A DNA stretch of 64,000 bases, taken from contig NZ_QUDO01000005.1 of NCBI RefSeq assembly GCF_003477525.1, positions 1 to 64,000 of the forward strand. Reading direction: 5' to 3'. The DNA is from Ruminococcus sp. AF41-9. GTDB taxonomy: Bacteria > Bacillota > Clostridia > Lachnospirales > Lachnospiraceae. Positions within the stretch are counted from its first letter, which is position 1; each line of letters opens with the position of its first letter. Below, piece by piece: positions 7,948 through 18,900 of the stretch. The position numbers were made by a program, and so were the translations under genes. The notes beneath the pieces were generated by a model. That model was not told the DNA's origin. It did no database searches and saw nothing but the letters and a program-made list of their open reading frames with translations.

Positions 7948-8177
7948 TCTCCATCCACCTCCAAGTCTGCTTTATAAATCTCTACGGTTCTTTCCAGCTC
8001 TTTGTATCCTTCATCGCTAAGATAATACAGCTTCTGGATTGTTGTAAATATCAGATACTTCATATCTTCATCCAGATAGGAAAAAATTTCATCCATAGCA
8101 TTCATTGTCTGAATCCTGTCACCCGCATCAAAAATCGCAACAGCAATATATTCATCTTCCTCAAATCTTACCATCAT
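7944..8177 (-). CDS. TTRAP-family putative transposon-transfer-assisting protein
   Basis: A 77-residue acidic protein (VRFEEDEYIAVAIFDAGDR ... MKYLIFTTIQKLYYLSDEGYKEL) typical of the TTRAP family in Tn1549/CTn-like elements. It overlaps both neighbours by four bases (ATGA) and has a GAGAGGTG ribosome site. The family is named from association with conjugative transposons; no activity is established. Confidence 0.75.
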   Translation of the reverse strand: MMVRFEEDEYIAVAIFDAGDRIQTMNAMDEIFSYLDEDMKYLIFTTIQKLYYLSDEGYKELERTVEIYKADLEVDGE

Positions 8178-11100
8178 AATGACACCTCTCCCTTCTTATG
8201 TGTTCTGGATTTTTCTTTCGTTGCAGTCTGTTCCTGCTCTTTTATTTTTACCTGACGTTCCCGGAGTGCCTGAAGAACAGATTCTTTTCTGCTCTTTGGA
8301 TGTGAAACATTTTCTTTCTGTATAGGCTTATCTCCAACTACCTGTTCTGTTCTTTTTGTAAGTTCCTGCTTCCTGGCAAAATATTTTTCCACATCATCCA
8401 TTGCTTTCTGAACTAATGGACTTTCCTTATAGTGTTTAACCATCTCCACACCTTCCCTGTCAACTTTTCCAAGTCGCATAAGATCATACGGTCCGTCATA
8501 ATCACTTCCATCGTGCAGTTCAAATCCAACACCTTTTATCCCATTCATACGTTCAGCGGGAATGGTTTCATAAATGTGTAAGGCTTCTTCCAAAGTAAGA
8601 TTTTCGTGGTACTCACCCATAACAGGAAATTCCATACACTCCGCAACATAAAAAGTGATCGTGTCTTCCGGCTGTTTCTGCTCTGGCTGTCTGGTAAAAA
8701 CAGAAAGTGTTTCTGCATTTTTCAGACGTGAAAGTAATGACTGGGCAGTGACTATATCGCTGTCTATATCCGATTCTTCTGCCACCTCAATCAGCCAGTC
8801 TTTTAAACCTGCTGTCTCCTTGTTCAAAATATCCTCTGTGAGTTTCTCAACCTGTTCTTCCCTATTTTCAACGGTATCTTTATATTCATAAGTATCATAT
8901 TCATAACTAAAATTATCCAAGTCCACTGCGAGTTTCCTGATTTCCTGCTGATCAAGATAGGCTTCCGATTCCTTTATATACTCTGCCAAAGTAATTCTTT
9001 CTTCTAAGATTGGGTTAATGTCTACTTTAATGCCTGCTATTGCCATACCATACGAATTCAATTCGTTAAAAAAACTATCCTCTCGAATATTTCCTCGATA
9101 AGAAAGCACCACATCAAGATCAGAATCTGCACGATACAGGTCATCTCTGCTTCTGGAACCATGTACTCTCGCCCCAATCAATGTAACTTCATTTTCCAGT
9201 CCCATTTCTTCCAGAACAGCTCTTGCATGAAATAAAACTTCATTTTCAATTTCTGCCCTGTCCATCCCATTCAATGCTGTTTCACATCTGCCAAGTTCCG
9301 AAGTGAATCGAACATCTCCACTGGCCAGCACTTCTTTAGAATGACTGATTACCTTATCCCGAAACTCCCTGTCATCAACTTTTACACATTCAACATCTTC
9401 CAATCCTTCATTTTTCAAGCTGGCATACATTGCTTTCTGAATAGAATCTTCTGGATTTCCACAGGCATCTCCTGAAATTTCATGAAGTTCCTGATCATAA
9501 ACCAGGTATTTATAGCCATCCTCCGTCGGTTGCACTGTTAAATACATACCAGACATTTTAAATTGTACGGTTATTCCCTCATAATTTTTTAATGCCGCTT
9601 CCCTGTCATAACCATCAAAAAAAGCCTTTGGGCAAGTACGTTCAAATTGTATCTTCTCCAGTCTCTCTTCTTCTGCATATTCAATTTCTGCATACATTTC
9701 TTCATAATCCATCACGCTTGCATCTTCTATCGAAAGTCCTTCATCTTCCAAAATATTCTCCATTGCTTCAGTAATAGAAATAGTCGGATCATCATAAACG
9801 CCGCCATCCAGTTCCAGATAATCTTTATCATAGAATGTATAATCATAACCATCTTCTACCGTCTGAATTGTAAAATACTGATCTCCAATCTGGTATGCTA
9901 TCTCTGTATCATGCACTGCCAGACTGTTTCCTATCTCTTTAAAAGTATTGTATATCTGCGGATTCAGCCATCCTTCCACTTCCTGGCAATCATAAATCAA
10001 TGTATCTATTCCATTCTTACACTGAATAAAATCAAGACTACCTCGCAACGGTGCTGTATTTTCAATTCCAAGAGCTTTCATTTTATGATTAGGCAGAGAG
10101 TAATATGCTCCAAGGGCAGCTCCCAAATCCTTATATCTCTCGATCTTCATCCCACCTTTTGCTGCCAGATCTTCGATCACATAATATTGGTCAATATAAT
10201 GATTTTCTGGCATTTTCAGGTCAATGCCATTATTTTCTCTGACTTTATGTATCTCGAAAAAGCTGAATTTCTGTTCTTCACCCCGCAGATTCTGTCCGGT
10301 CAGTGTCGGCTCCCATGTATCTGTACTGATTGGCTGCTGTTCCATGATTTTCATAACTGTTCCGTCTGCTAAGATGACTGTTGCCTGGTCTGGAAGATCT
10401 ATCAGGTCATACACCGTTGCACCATTTTCTTCCAGATATTCTGAAATAGCTTCCCTGGCTCCTTCATCAAATCCATGCCAGATGTCCTCTGCCACCAGTG
10501 TCCCATTTTCCGATACGATAATATCTGCCACGTCCTGACCGTATTCCTCATTTCGCATCTGGAAGAATCGCTCCCCATGATATGTTTTCATATCCATCGC
10601 ATACCAGGTGCCTGTATGTCCTTCTGCTTCATACCCTCTTGTAGTTTCAGTGATATGCTGATTTTTCACACCAAGCACCTCTTCCAGTTTCCGGGTACGG
10701 ATTTCTTTTCTTGCCATATCAATAAATCCATTCAGGACTGCAGGATGGCTGCCCACAATATAGTCCCTGTTCAGATCCATTCCCCGGCTGATATTTTCCG
10801 GAATATCAATGCCATCTGCCCACCGTTTATTGCCATCAGAAAATCTACCATCATAAGAAAGCTGTTTCAATGTATTTGCCAGAACAAATGCAACCCGTTC
10901 TTCCCCGTATTTTTCAATCACACCTACTGCAACATCTGGATTTAAACGCATACCGTTGAATCCCTCTGCGATTGCCTGTTCGATAGCATTTTTACAATCA
11001 ATGTTCAGTTTTCTGGAATCCAGATAAGCATCTACATTTCTCTCCTGCATAGCTTTTTCCAAAGTTCCCATATAAACTTCTGGATATGCTTTTACCGGAT

Positions 11101-12910
11101 TATCATTTAACATTTCAACTCTCTGTGCCACAAAGTCCGGCAATTCTGTAAATCCAAAGGAATCTACATAGTATGCGGCTAATCTTCCACCCCGGTTCAT
11201 AATGATCACGTCACTGACTGACATGGAATGTCCGGTAAAATCGTTTGGACGCTCTATATTAAATCGCTCAAAGAGATTGTCCAGTGTCGTAGCATCTCTC
11301 AGTCTTTCACTGTAAACCATCTGATAGTCTTTGCCATCTACGGTAAATCCCATTTCTTTTGCCGTTTCCAGACTTAAAAACTGATACCCTCTTTCTTCCT
11401 GTCCACTGTTAATCTGATAAATACCATAACGTTTTCCATCACTTTCCAGAAGAAGCGTTTCTTTGATCTTTGCTTTTTCTTCCGGTGTCATAATCGTTTC
11501 CTGACTTCTCCGGTAATTTTCCCATTCAAATTTCGTCACTCCGAATAACCCGTCATGCTGTAAAATATCCAATTCCAGATTCATAATTCTTTGCGACTGT
11601 TCCTGACCACCAACTGCTCCGGTCAGTCCATAAACCGTTACTCCCTCATGGTGCAATTCCACTGCCCGTTCCCTGGTAAGCGGAAGCATACTTTCTGAAT
11701 AAAATCCGACTTCATGCAATTCTGATAAACCAATCATCGAATCCGGCAGACTTTCAATCTGTTCCTCCGCTTCTCCAATCAATTTTTGTACCGCTTCTCT
11801 GTTTCCATCCAGAATAGATTCTGCAAGATTCTCTGCCAGTTTTTCCATTGCTTCCCTATCATCCAGTTTATAAGCAAAATTCACGATAAGATTTCTCTGG
11901 TCATTGCTGAAAATCGTCCGTTCCTGCTCCAGACGATTAATAGTCTGTTCTGCATACTGCATGGCACTCATTTCTTCTGTCTGCTCCACAACATCTGCTT
12001 CCTGCTCTGCTCTTTCTATCTGAAGTTCTTTGAGTTTTTCCTCAATCTGTCCGATCATATCAGCAGAAGTCTTACGGATGGTGTCCATAGAAGCACGAAG
12101 CTCTTTCATATTTTTACCGGAAGACCAGCTTGCAATATAGGAAAAAGAATACTCCGATGTGTCCAGTCCGAAATGGTTACATACCACATAGGCAACACTT
12201 TCTGCTTCTACTTCCCTTGTAAGCTGATCTTTTACGATGCCCTCTACTTCCATCTGATCACGATCATGCAATACTGCATGTGCGGTTTCATGCACCGCTG
12301 TTTTCATGGTTTGTGCCTCACTCACGCCAGGCTGGATAGCAATATATTTATCGACAAGCTGATAAAAGCCTTTCGCCTCCCCATCAATCTCAATAAAACG
12401 GATAGGAACCGGGGCAACCATTTTTAATGATTCCATAAAATCATGGTAGATCAAAACATCTCCATCCAGTTCTGATACCTCAAACTCTGGAATCGGTTCT
12501 CCTGTGGTCTGGCTGACATCAAATACTGTCGTAACCCGGAATTTTGTAATAACACGCTCTACAACTTCTGTTTCCGGCTGTCCATCTTTCCCAATCACAA
12601 TCTCGCCTGTTTCCGGATCAGTTTTTTCAATCTCCTGTTTCTCTTTAAACGGAGCCGGGGCAATAATCTGGATGCCTTTTTCCCCTCTTTTTACCTGTCG
12701 GTTGAATTTCTTCTGCCATGCCTGATACCCCGCTACCAGTGTTGCTTCCGGTTTCTGCATAGCGATCAACAATGTATTATTAAAACTGTAATTATGGAAC
12801 TTTGCCATTGTATTCAGATATTCCGTATATTTTTCTGATGTGAATATTTCTGCAACACCCTGTTCCAACTGCTCTGTAATCTGCTTTAACTGTTCTTCTC
12901 TGTTTGCCAT
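8174..12910 (-). CDS. Giant ICE polyprotein: ArdC-like, YodL, DUF3849-like and nucleotidyltransferase domains
   Basis: About 1578 residues. The ATG at 12910 is preferred to 12925 because GGAGA is then nine bases away. Approximate layout: ArdC-like ssDNA-binding/zincin region (10-300) with HETAHAVLHD near 213; a YodL module near 490-610 (RYGIYQINS ... FTGHSMSVSDVIIMN); a DUF3849-like part near 660-760 (YGEERVAFVLANTL, GNKRWADG); several beta-rich repeats; a Pol-beta-type nucleotidyltransferase near 1245-1310 (GARVHGSRSRDD, then SDLDVVLSYRG, then DINPIL); an LPD16-like module near 1440-1515; a basic helix at the end. Such multi-domain proteins are carried by ICEs, probably to protect or prepare DNA in the recipient. 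The nucleotidyltransferase is a notable extra domain. Confidence 0.78.
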   Translation of the reverse strand: MANREEQLKQITEQLEQGVAEIFTSEKYTEYLNTMAKFHNYSFNNTLLIAMQKPEATLVAGYQAWQKKFNRQVKRGEKGIQIIAPAPFKEKQEIEKTDPETGEIVIGKDGQPETEVVERVITKFRVTTVFDVSQTTGEPIPEFEVSELDGDVLIYHDFMESLKMVAPVPIRFIEIDGEAKGFYQLVDKYIAIQPGVSEAQTMKTAVHETAHAVLHDRDQMEVEGIVKDQLTREVEAESVAYVVCNHFGLDTSEYSFSYIASWSSGKNMKELRASMDTIRKTSADMIGQIEEKLKELQIERAEQEADVVEQTEEMSAMQYAEQTINRLEQERTIFSNDQRNLIVNFAYKLDDREAMEKLAENLAESILDGNREAVQKLIGEAEEQIESLPDSMIGLSELHEVGFYSESMLPLTRERAVELHHEGVTVYGLTGAVGGQEQSQRIMNLELDILQHDGLFGVTKFEWENYRRSQETIMTPEEKAKIKETLLLESDGKRYGIYQINSGQEERGYQFLSLETAKEMGFTVDGKDYQMVYSERLRDATTLDNLFERFNIERPNDFTGHSMSVSDVIIMNRGGRLAAYYVDSFGFTELPDFVAQRVEMLNDNPVKAYPEVYMGTLEKAMQERNVDAYLDSRKLNIDCKNAIEQAIAEGFNGMRLNPDVAVGVIEKYGEERVAFVLANTLKQLSYDGRFSDGNKRWADGIDIPENISRGMDLNRDYIVGSHPAVLNGFIDMARKEIRTRKLEEVLGVKNQHITETTRGYEAEGHTGTWYAMDMKTYHGERFFQMRNEEYGQDVADIIVSENGTLVAEDIWHGFDEGAREAISEYLEENGATVYDLIDLPDQATVILADGTVMKIMEQQPISTDTWEPTLTGQNLRGEEQKFSFFEIHKVRENNGIDLKMPENHYIDQYYVIEDLAAKGGMKIERYKDLGAALGAYYSLPNHKMKALGIENTAPLRGSLDFIQCKNGIDTLIYDCQEVEGWLNPQIYNTFKEIGNSLAVHDTEIAYQIGDQYFTIQTVEDGYDYTFYDKDYLELDGGVYDDPTISITEAMENILEDEGLSIEDASVMDYEEMYAEIEYAEEERLEKIQFERTCPKAFFDGYDREAALKNYEGITVQFKMSGMYLTVQPTEDGYKYLVYDQELHEISGDACGNPEDSIQKAMYASLKNEGLEDVECVKVDDREFRDKVISHSKEVLASGDVRFTSELGRCETALNGMDRAEIENEVLFHARAVLEEMGLENEVTLIGARVHGSRSRDDLYRADSDLDVVLSYRGNIREDSFFNELNSYGMAIAGIKVDINPILEERITLAEYIKESEAYLDQQEIRKLAVDLDNFSYEYDTYEYKDTVENREEQVEKLTEDILNKETAGLKDWLIEVAEESDIDSDIVTAQSLLSRLKNAETLSVFTRQPEQKQPEDTITFYVAECMEFPVMGEYHENLTLEEALHIYETIPAERMNGIKGVGFELHDGSDYDGPYDLMRLGKVDREGVEMVKHYKESPLVQKAMDDVEKYFARKQELTKRTEQVVGDKPIQKENVSHPKSRKESVLQALRERQVKIKEQEQTATKEKSRTHKKGEVSL

Positions 12911-12930
12911 AATCAAATTCTCCATAGAAA

Positions 12931-12963
12931 AATCCCGCCAAAGCTATGGTCACTCTGACGGGA
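12931..12963 (-). terminator. Rho-independent terminator after the helicase gene
   Basis: On the minus strand the stem ATCCCGTCA / TGGCGGGAT (one mismatch) is followed by TTTTTC. It lies seven bases after the helicase stop and just before the ArdC-like polyprotein, so it may attenuate expression of the last ICE genes. Confidence 0.75.
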
Positions 12964-12969
12964 TACCCT

Positions 12970-15900
12970 TTATAACTCCTGTTCGTGTTTCTTTTTTGGT
13001 TTCTGCTGTATTTCGCCTGTCTGCTCCTGCTGTTTCTGTTCTTTCAGTCTTTCCAGAATAGATGTTTTATGAACACTGTCAGCAATTCTGTCCTGTCGTT
13101 CCTCTGTCACGTTTACTTCCGGATTTTCCCCAATGCCCTCATCTGCCAGAAGATTTTCTCCCCCTTTCTCATCCATGTTCAGCATGGCATTTAGTTCTGC
13201 CAGACGTTCCATTTTTTCACTCAGTTCCGCTTCTTTCGGGAATGGCTTCTGCACCTCTTCCTGTGCGGTCTTTAACTGCTGTTGTACCGTTTCCAGATTC
13301 TGCTCGGTATCTGCCAGCTTTTTCTCGATTGCAGAAAGTGCATTATGAATCCTCTGGATATTGCCCAGAGTATCCTTTCCGAACTCAATCTTATAAGAAC
13401 ATTTTCCCTTGATCGTCATGGTATAAGTATTCGACAGGAAATTATATTCTGAAGAAAGTGCAAAACCATGATATTCTCCAATCTGCCCTGCTGATTTTAC
13501 GGACTTCAAGCCGGATGTTGCTGAAATGAGTGCAACTCCCGCTTCTTTTTTATCGGTATACAGCTTTCCACCAACTGTCATTGCAAAGTGGTCATTATCC
13601 TGCAAATCTATTCCTTTTACTACATCTGCATCCACACGCATACCGGCAATCTTCTCTTTTAATGCTGTAATCTGTACCGGATACCGCTTTGCAATATCCG
13701 ATTCCAGACGATAGATCTGACTGGTGTGGTTTGCTTTCAAAAGTTTCAGTTTACTTACCTGCACATCCAGATCCATTTTTTCTTTGATGTACTCGTTTCC
13801 TGTTGCCAGTGCTTTGATTTCTGCATAGGACAGAGCTGTATCATCTACATCTTCACAGGCACGCACCGGGGATTTACTGGTCATGATCTGTGAAATAAAC
13901 TTCTGCTTGTTTTCCAGAATCTGCCACATGTACGAATCAAACGTATTTTCCGTTACATACCGGAAGATTTTTACCTTGTCATTCTGGTTTCCCTGCCTGA
14001 GAATACGTCCCTCCTGCTGTTCCAAGTCGGACGGTTTCCAGGGGCAGTCCAGATGATGCAGTGCAAGTAGTCTGTCCTGGACGTTGGTACCAGCGCCGAG
14101 TTTCGGAGTGGAACCCATCAGGATTCTTACCTGCCCGGCCCGCACCTTTGCAAACAACTCCGCTTTTCTTACTTCCGTATTGTATTCATGAATAAATGCG
14201 ATCTGCTCTTTCGGGATTCCCCGTTCCACCAGCTTGTTTCTTACATCATCATAAACATTGAACGTTCCGTCAGTTTTCGGTGTACTGAGGTCACAGAAGA
14301 TTAACTGGGTAGCCTGTGTATCTTTTCCGTCCTCCCATACCTGGAAAGCATTCTCCACACAGGCATTTACCTTGCTTTTCCCTGCGTCTGGCAACATATC
14401 ATTTAAAAGCCTCTGGTCTAATGCACATTTTCTTCCATCATTGGTAATTTTGAGCATGTTATCTACCCTTGGATCTACCGCACCTCCCCTAACCTGCTCT
14501 GCACGTTCTGAAAATGCTTCCACCATTTCTTTCTGCTCATCGCTCGGTTTTAATACTTCATTGATATATTCTGCTTCCGGTACAGGAAGATTCAACATGT
14601 CCGCAGTCTGAATATCTGCTGTTTCCTTAAATATGGAAATCAGTTCCGGAAGATTAAAAAAACGGGCAAATCGTGTTTTTGCACGATAGCCCGTCCCTTC
14701 CGGTGACAATTCGATTGCTGTAACTGTTTCTCCAAAAGTCGCTGCCCACGAATCAAAATGTCCCATTCCCATATTCATTAAAGTATCATACTGGAGGTAT
14801 CTCATAATGGTGTATAATTCGGTCATACTGTTTGATACGGGTGTTCCCGTTGCAAACGTGATTCCTTTTCCCCCGGTAATCTCATCCATGTACCTGCATT
14901 TCATAAACATATCTGAACTTTTCTGTGCATCGGTCTGTGAAATGCCTGCCACATTCCGCATTTTAGTGTATAAAAAAAGATTTTTATAATAATGTGACTC
15001 GTCCACAAACAGCCTGTCCACGCCTAACTGCTCAAAAGTCACAACATCATCTTTTCGTGTCTGGTCATTTAATTTTTCCAGTTTTGCTTTCAGGGTTTTC
15101 TTCGTCTTTTCCATCTGTTTAACGGTATACTGCTCTCCAACCTGCGTCTTTGCTGATTCAATAGAAAATGTAATATCTGCAATCTGATCTTCCAGCAATG
15201 CAATCTGTCTTTCCCTGGAAAGCGGGATTTTTTCGAACTGGCTGTGTCCAATAATAACCGCATCATAATCCCCTGTTGCGATTCTGGAACAGAACCGTTT
15301 TCTGTTTGCCGGTTCAAAATCTTTCTTTGTTGCCACCAGAACATTTGCTCCCGGATACAAACGTAAAAAATCGCTTCCCCACTGTTCCAGCAAATGGTTT
15401 GGAACCACATAAAGGCTCTTTTGTGCCAGTCCCAGACGCTTGCTCTCCATACCAGCTGCGATCATCTGGAATGTCTTGCCTGCACCTACACAGTGTGCGA
15501 GCAGGGTATTATTTCCATAAAGAATATGTGCCACCGCATTTTTCTGATGCTCCATCAGCTTAATTTCCGGATTCATTCCGACAAACTGGATATGACTGCC
15601 ATCATATTCTCTTGGTCTTACACTGTTAAACCGTTCATTATAAATCTTGCAGAGCGTTTCCCGTCGGCTCATATCCTTAAAGATCCACTCTTTAAATTCC
15701 TCCCGGATCAGTTCCTGCTTCTGCTGCGCCAGAGTAGTTTCCTTTCGGTTCAGTACCCGGTGTTCCCCATCCGCATCATGTATTGTGTCATAAATTTTTG
15801 TATCATGCAGATTCAACGCATCCTCCAACAATCTATAAGCATTTGCCCTTTGTGTTCCATAAGTTGATGTGGAAAGTGGATTATTGCTGCTATCCACATT

Positions 15901-18900
15901 CTTTCCCTTTACATTCCACTGTCCAGTCACTTCCGCATACTGCACTTTAATACGCTCATAATTGATATGGTGTCGTGGTGTATGGAATGTTTCTGCCATG
16001 AACTCTGTAATATAGTCCGGAGAAATCCATGTTGCACCAAGCCTTGCTTCAATCTCGGAAGCATCCAGATCTTTCGGCTGTACCCGTTCCAGTGCCTGCA
16101 CATTGACCATATATTCCGGATGGTTTTCTGCAAACTGCCTTGCAACGTTCAGCTTCTCCCTGACATTCCCGGAAAGATACTCGTCGGATGGCTCCCATTT
16201 ATCTGTAAGCGGATTTTTGAAGATAACACCTGTAAGCTCCTCTGTGACCTCTTCCTCTGTTTTCCCTGTAAGCTCCATCATATAAGGAATATCCACTTTC
16301 GCCTTTTCCCCGATAGATACCGCCAGTGCCTCACTTGCAGTATCTACCGATGTTACCGGCTCTGCCCTGCGGATCGTCCTTTTCGTAAATATGTCTGCTT
16401 TCCGCTTCAACTCGCCCTTTTCATCCAGAAATTCAAGGGAAGTCAAAAGGCAATAGCTGCTGTCCATGCTGAACGCTCTTTTATTTGCATTGCTGCTGAG
16501 TAGTCCATACTTGGCAGTAAAACTGTCATAAACCTGATTCAACTCAGCCTGTAAGCTGACAACCTCTTCATCACTGCATTCTTCCAACTGCCGTTCCAGA
16601 AGTCTGTTTGTTGCATCCCGGATCGCAACCATCCCTCTGACACGTTCGCCTGTCACAACGGGAAGTTCCATCTTATTCATAACAGAATTTTCCCTGTAAT
16701 AAATATCCTCTCCGACAAGTGCAAAGCTGAAGTTCTTAATGTCCGGATCTGCCGGTATGGATACCACCTGTTCTTCCAGTTCCGTATCCGAAATCTCCTG
16801 CTCTGTGATGGTTCCCTGGATATGCTTCACCGCTTCTTTTAACTGCTCAGCCAGATCTGCTCCCTCTTTTGCCTTTACCGTTACTTCCTGTTTTCCGTAC
16901 TGGGTACTTTCTGTTGTAAAATCCCCAAGCACCATTTCCGGATGGTCAGCAAAATAAGAATTGACCGTATATCCTTCTGGTGTGGTTTTTAACTGTACCC
17001 AGTCTGGCTCTGTGATCGCAGCCCTGTCCCTTTTCTGGAAAAACAGAATATCCGCAACCACACTGGTATTGGCATTTCTCTGGAAAGCATTGTTCGGTAA
17101 GCGAATCGCCCCAAGCAGGTCTGCCCGATTTGCAAAATACTGTCGGACTTCCAGATTCTGTTTATCCATCGTACCGCTTGATGTGACAACTGCCACCACT
17201 CCTCCGGGACGTAGCAGGTCTAAAGATTTTGCAATAAAATAGTCATGGATCATAAAATGGTATCGGTCATACTTGCGATCACTGACCTGGTATGCCCCAA
17301 ACGGTACATTTCCGATTACGCAGTCAAAAAAGCTGTCCGGGTAACTGGTTTCCTCAAATCCCTGTACTGCAATCCTGTTCTTCTGGTAAAGCTGCTTTGC
17401 AATCTGCCCGGAAATCGGATCAAGCTCTACACCATACATATTTGTGGTACTCATACTTTCCGGTAAAAGTCCCATAAAGTTTCCTACTCCACAGGACGGT
17501 TCCAGGATATTTCCCTGTTTCAGTCCCATGTTTCCAAGTGCTTCATACATTGCCTTGATGACTGTTGGAGAAGTATAAAAAGCGTTCAGCGTTGATGCCC
17601 TTGCTGCACTGTATTCTTCTGGCGTAAGGACTCCTTTTAACTGTGTATATTCCTCTGCCCAAGCACTGTTTCTTTCTTCAAAAGCCTGGGGAATACCGCC
17701 CCATCCAACATACCTCGACAACACTTCCTGTTCTTCCGGTGTTGCTAATCTCTGATCCTGTTCCAGTTCTTTCAGTAGCCGGATAGCTTCCATATTTGCT
17801 TTAAACTTTGCCTTCGGACCGCCAGCACCAAGGTCATCGTCCGTAATATGGAAGTTATGAGGTTCCTGTTCCTGCACCTGTTCATTCTGCAGATATGGCA
17901 AAAATTCTCCCTCATAGCCAAACAGTTCGTTCTCCCCTGGAATATAATTTCGTCCAGTTTCCATACACCGGAAAATATCAGCTTTTGATGAACCACTTGC
18001 TTCGTAAAATCCTGCATAGGAATATAAAATATCATCTTCTCGCTCGTAGGTAGTCAAATGTAATTCTGTATTTCCTCTTGTCTGGTTTACCAGTTCTTTC
18101 CCTTCCAGACCTTGCGGAAGAATCCCCACTGGTTCAAAATGATACCCCTGATATTCAAATACATTCTCGTCCCACTGTTCCTGTACAACTACATCTTCTG
18201 GCTCAGACTCTGATTCTTGTAAATCCAGTTCTTGTCGTACTCTGGTAATTTCTTCTGGATTCATGACATGATCTGTATATGGCTCGATCATATCCTCCTG
18301 CCATCTGCCATTATCATTCCAGAGTTTTTCCGAAATGTCAGAAACCAACTGCATCTGTTCCGGTGAAAAGTCTGGATTCAATACTGGTTCTAACATACGC
18401 TCCTGTTCAGCCAGCTTTCGGATAACCGCCATCTGTTCCTCGGAAAAATCCTCTACAGATTTTCCAACTGTATCCATACTGTCATAGATCAGTTCGCCTA
18501 CACGACTTTTTAATACATAATCATCCTCATAAAAGCCATCTTCCCACAATTCTTTTGCTTCTTCAAAGGACATATGCGGATCTGCCTCTGGTTCTTCATT
18601 CTGTATCTCTTCCACTTCTGCAGCCGATTCTTCTACTTCCGGTTCTTCCGTAATTTCCTCTGGTTCAGAATTACTCATAATGTTAAATAAAGACATCTGG
18701 TATCCTGTCAAGCCTTCCGTCTGCTCTGCTACTTCCTGTGCCGGGAAAATCGTATAGCTGCCCTCCACATACTGATGTACTTCTGTTAAAAGCTGTAATT
18801 TCTTCTCATAAGTTTCATTTACTGATTCAAAATCCAATGGCAGCATTGCCAGTGCATCGTCCATCGCCTGTAACAGTTTCTGTGCCTGTTCCGAATCATT

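Noticed and set aside
9647..10372. Long plus-strand ORF of 241 codons
   Set aside because: Lies antisense within the ArdC-like polyprotein, Cys/Phe/Ile-rich shadow composition, no ribosome site.
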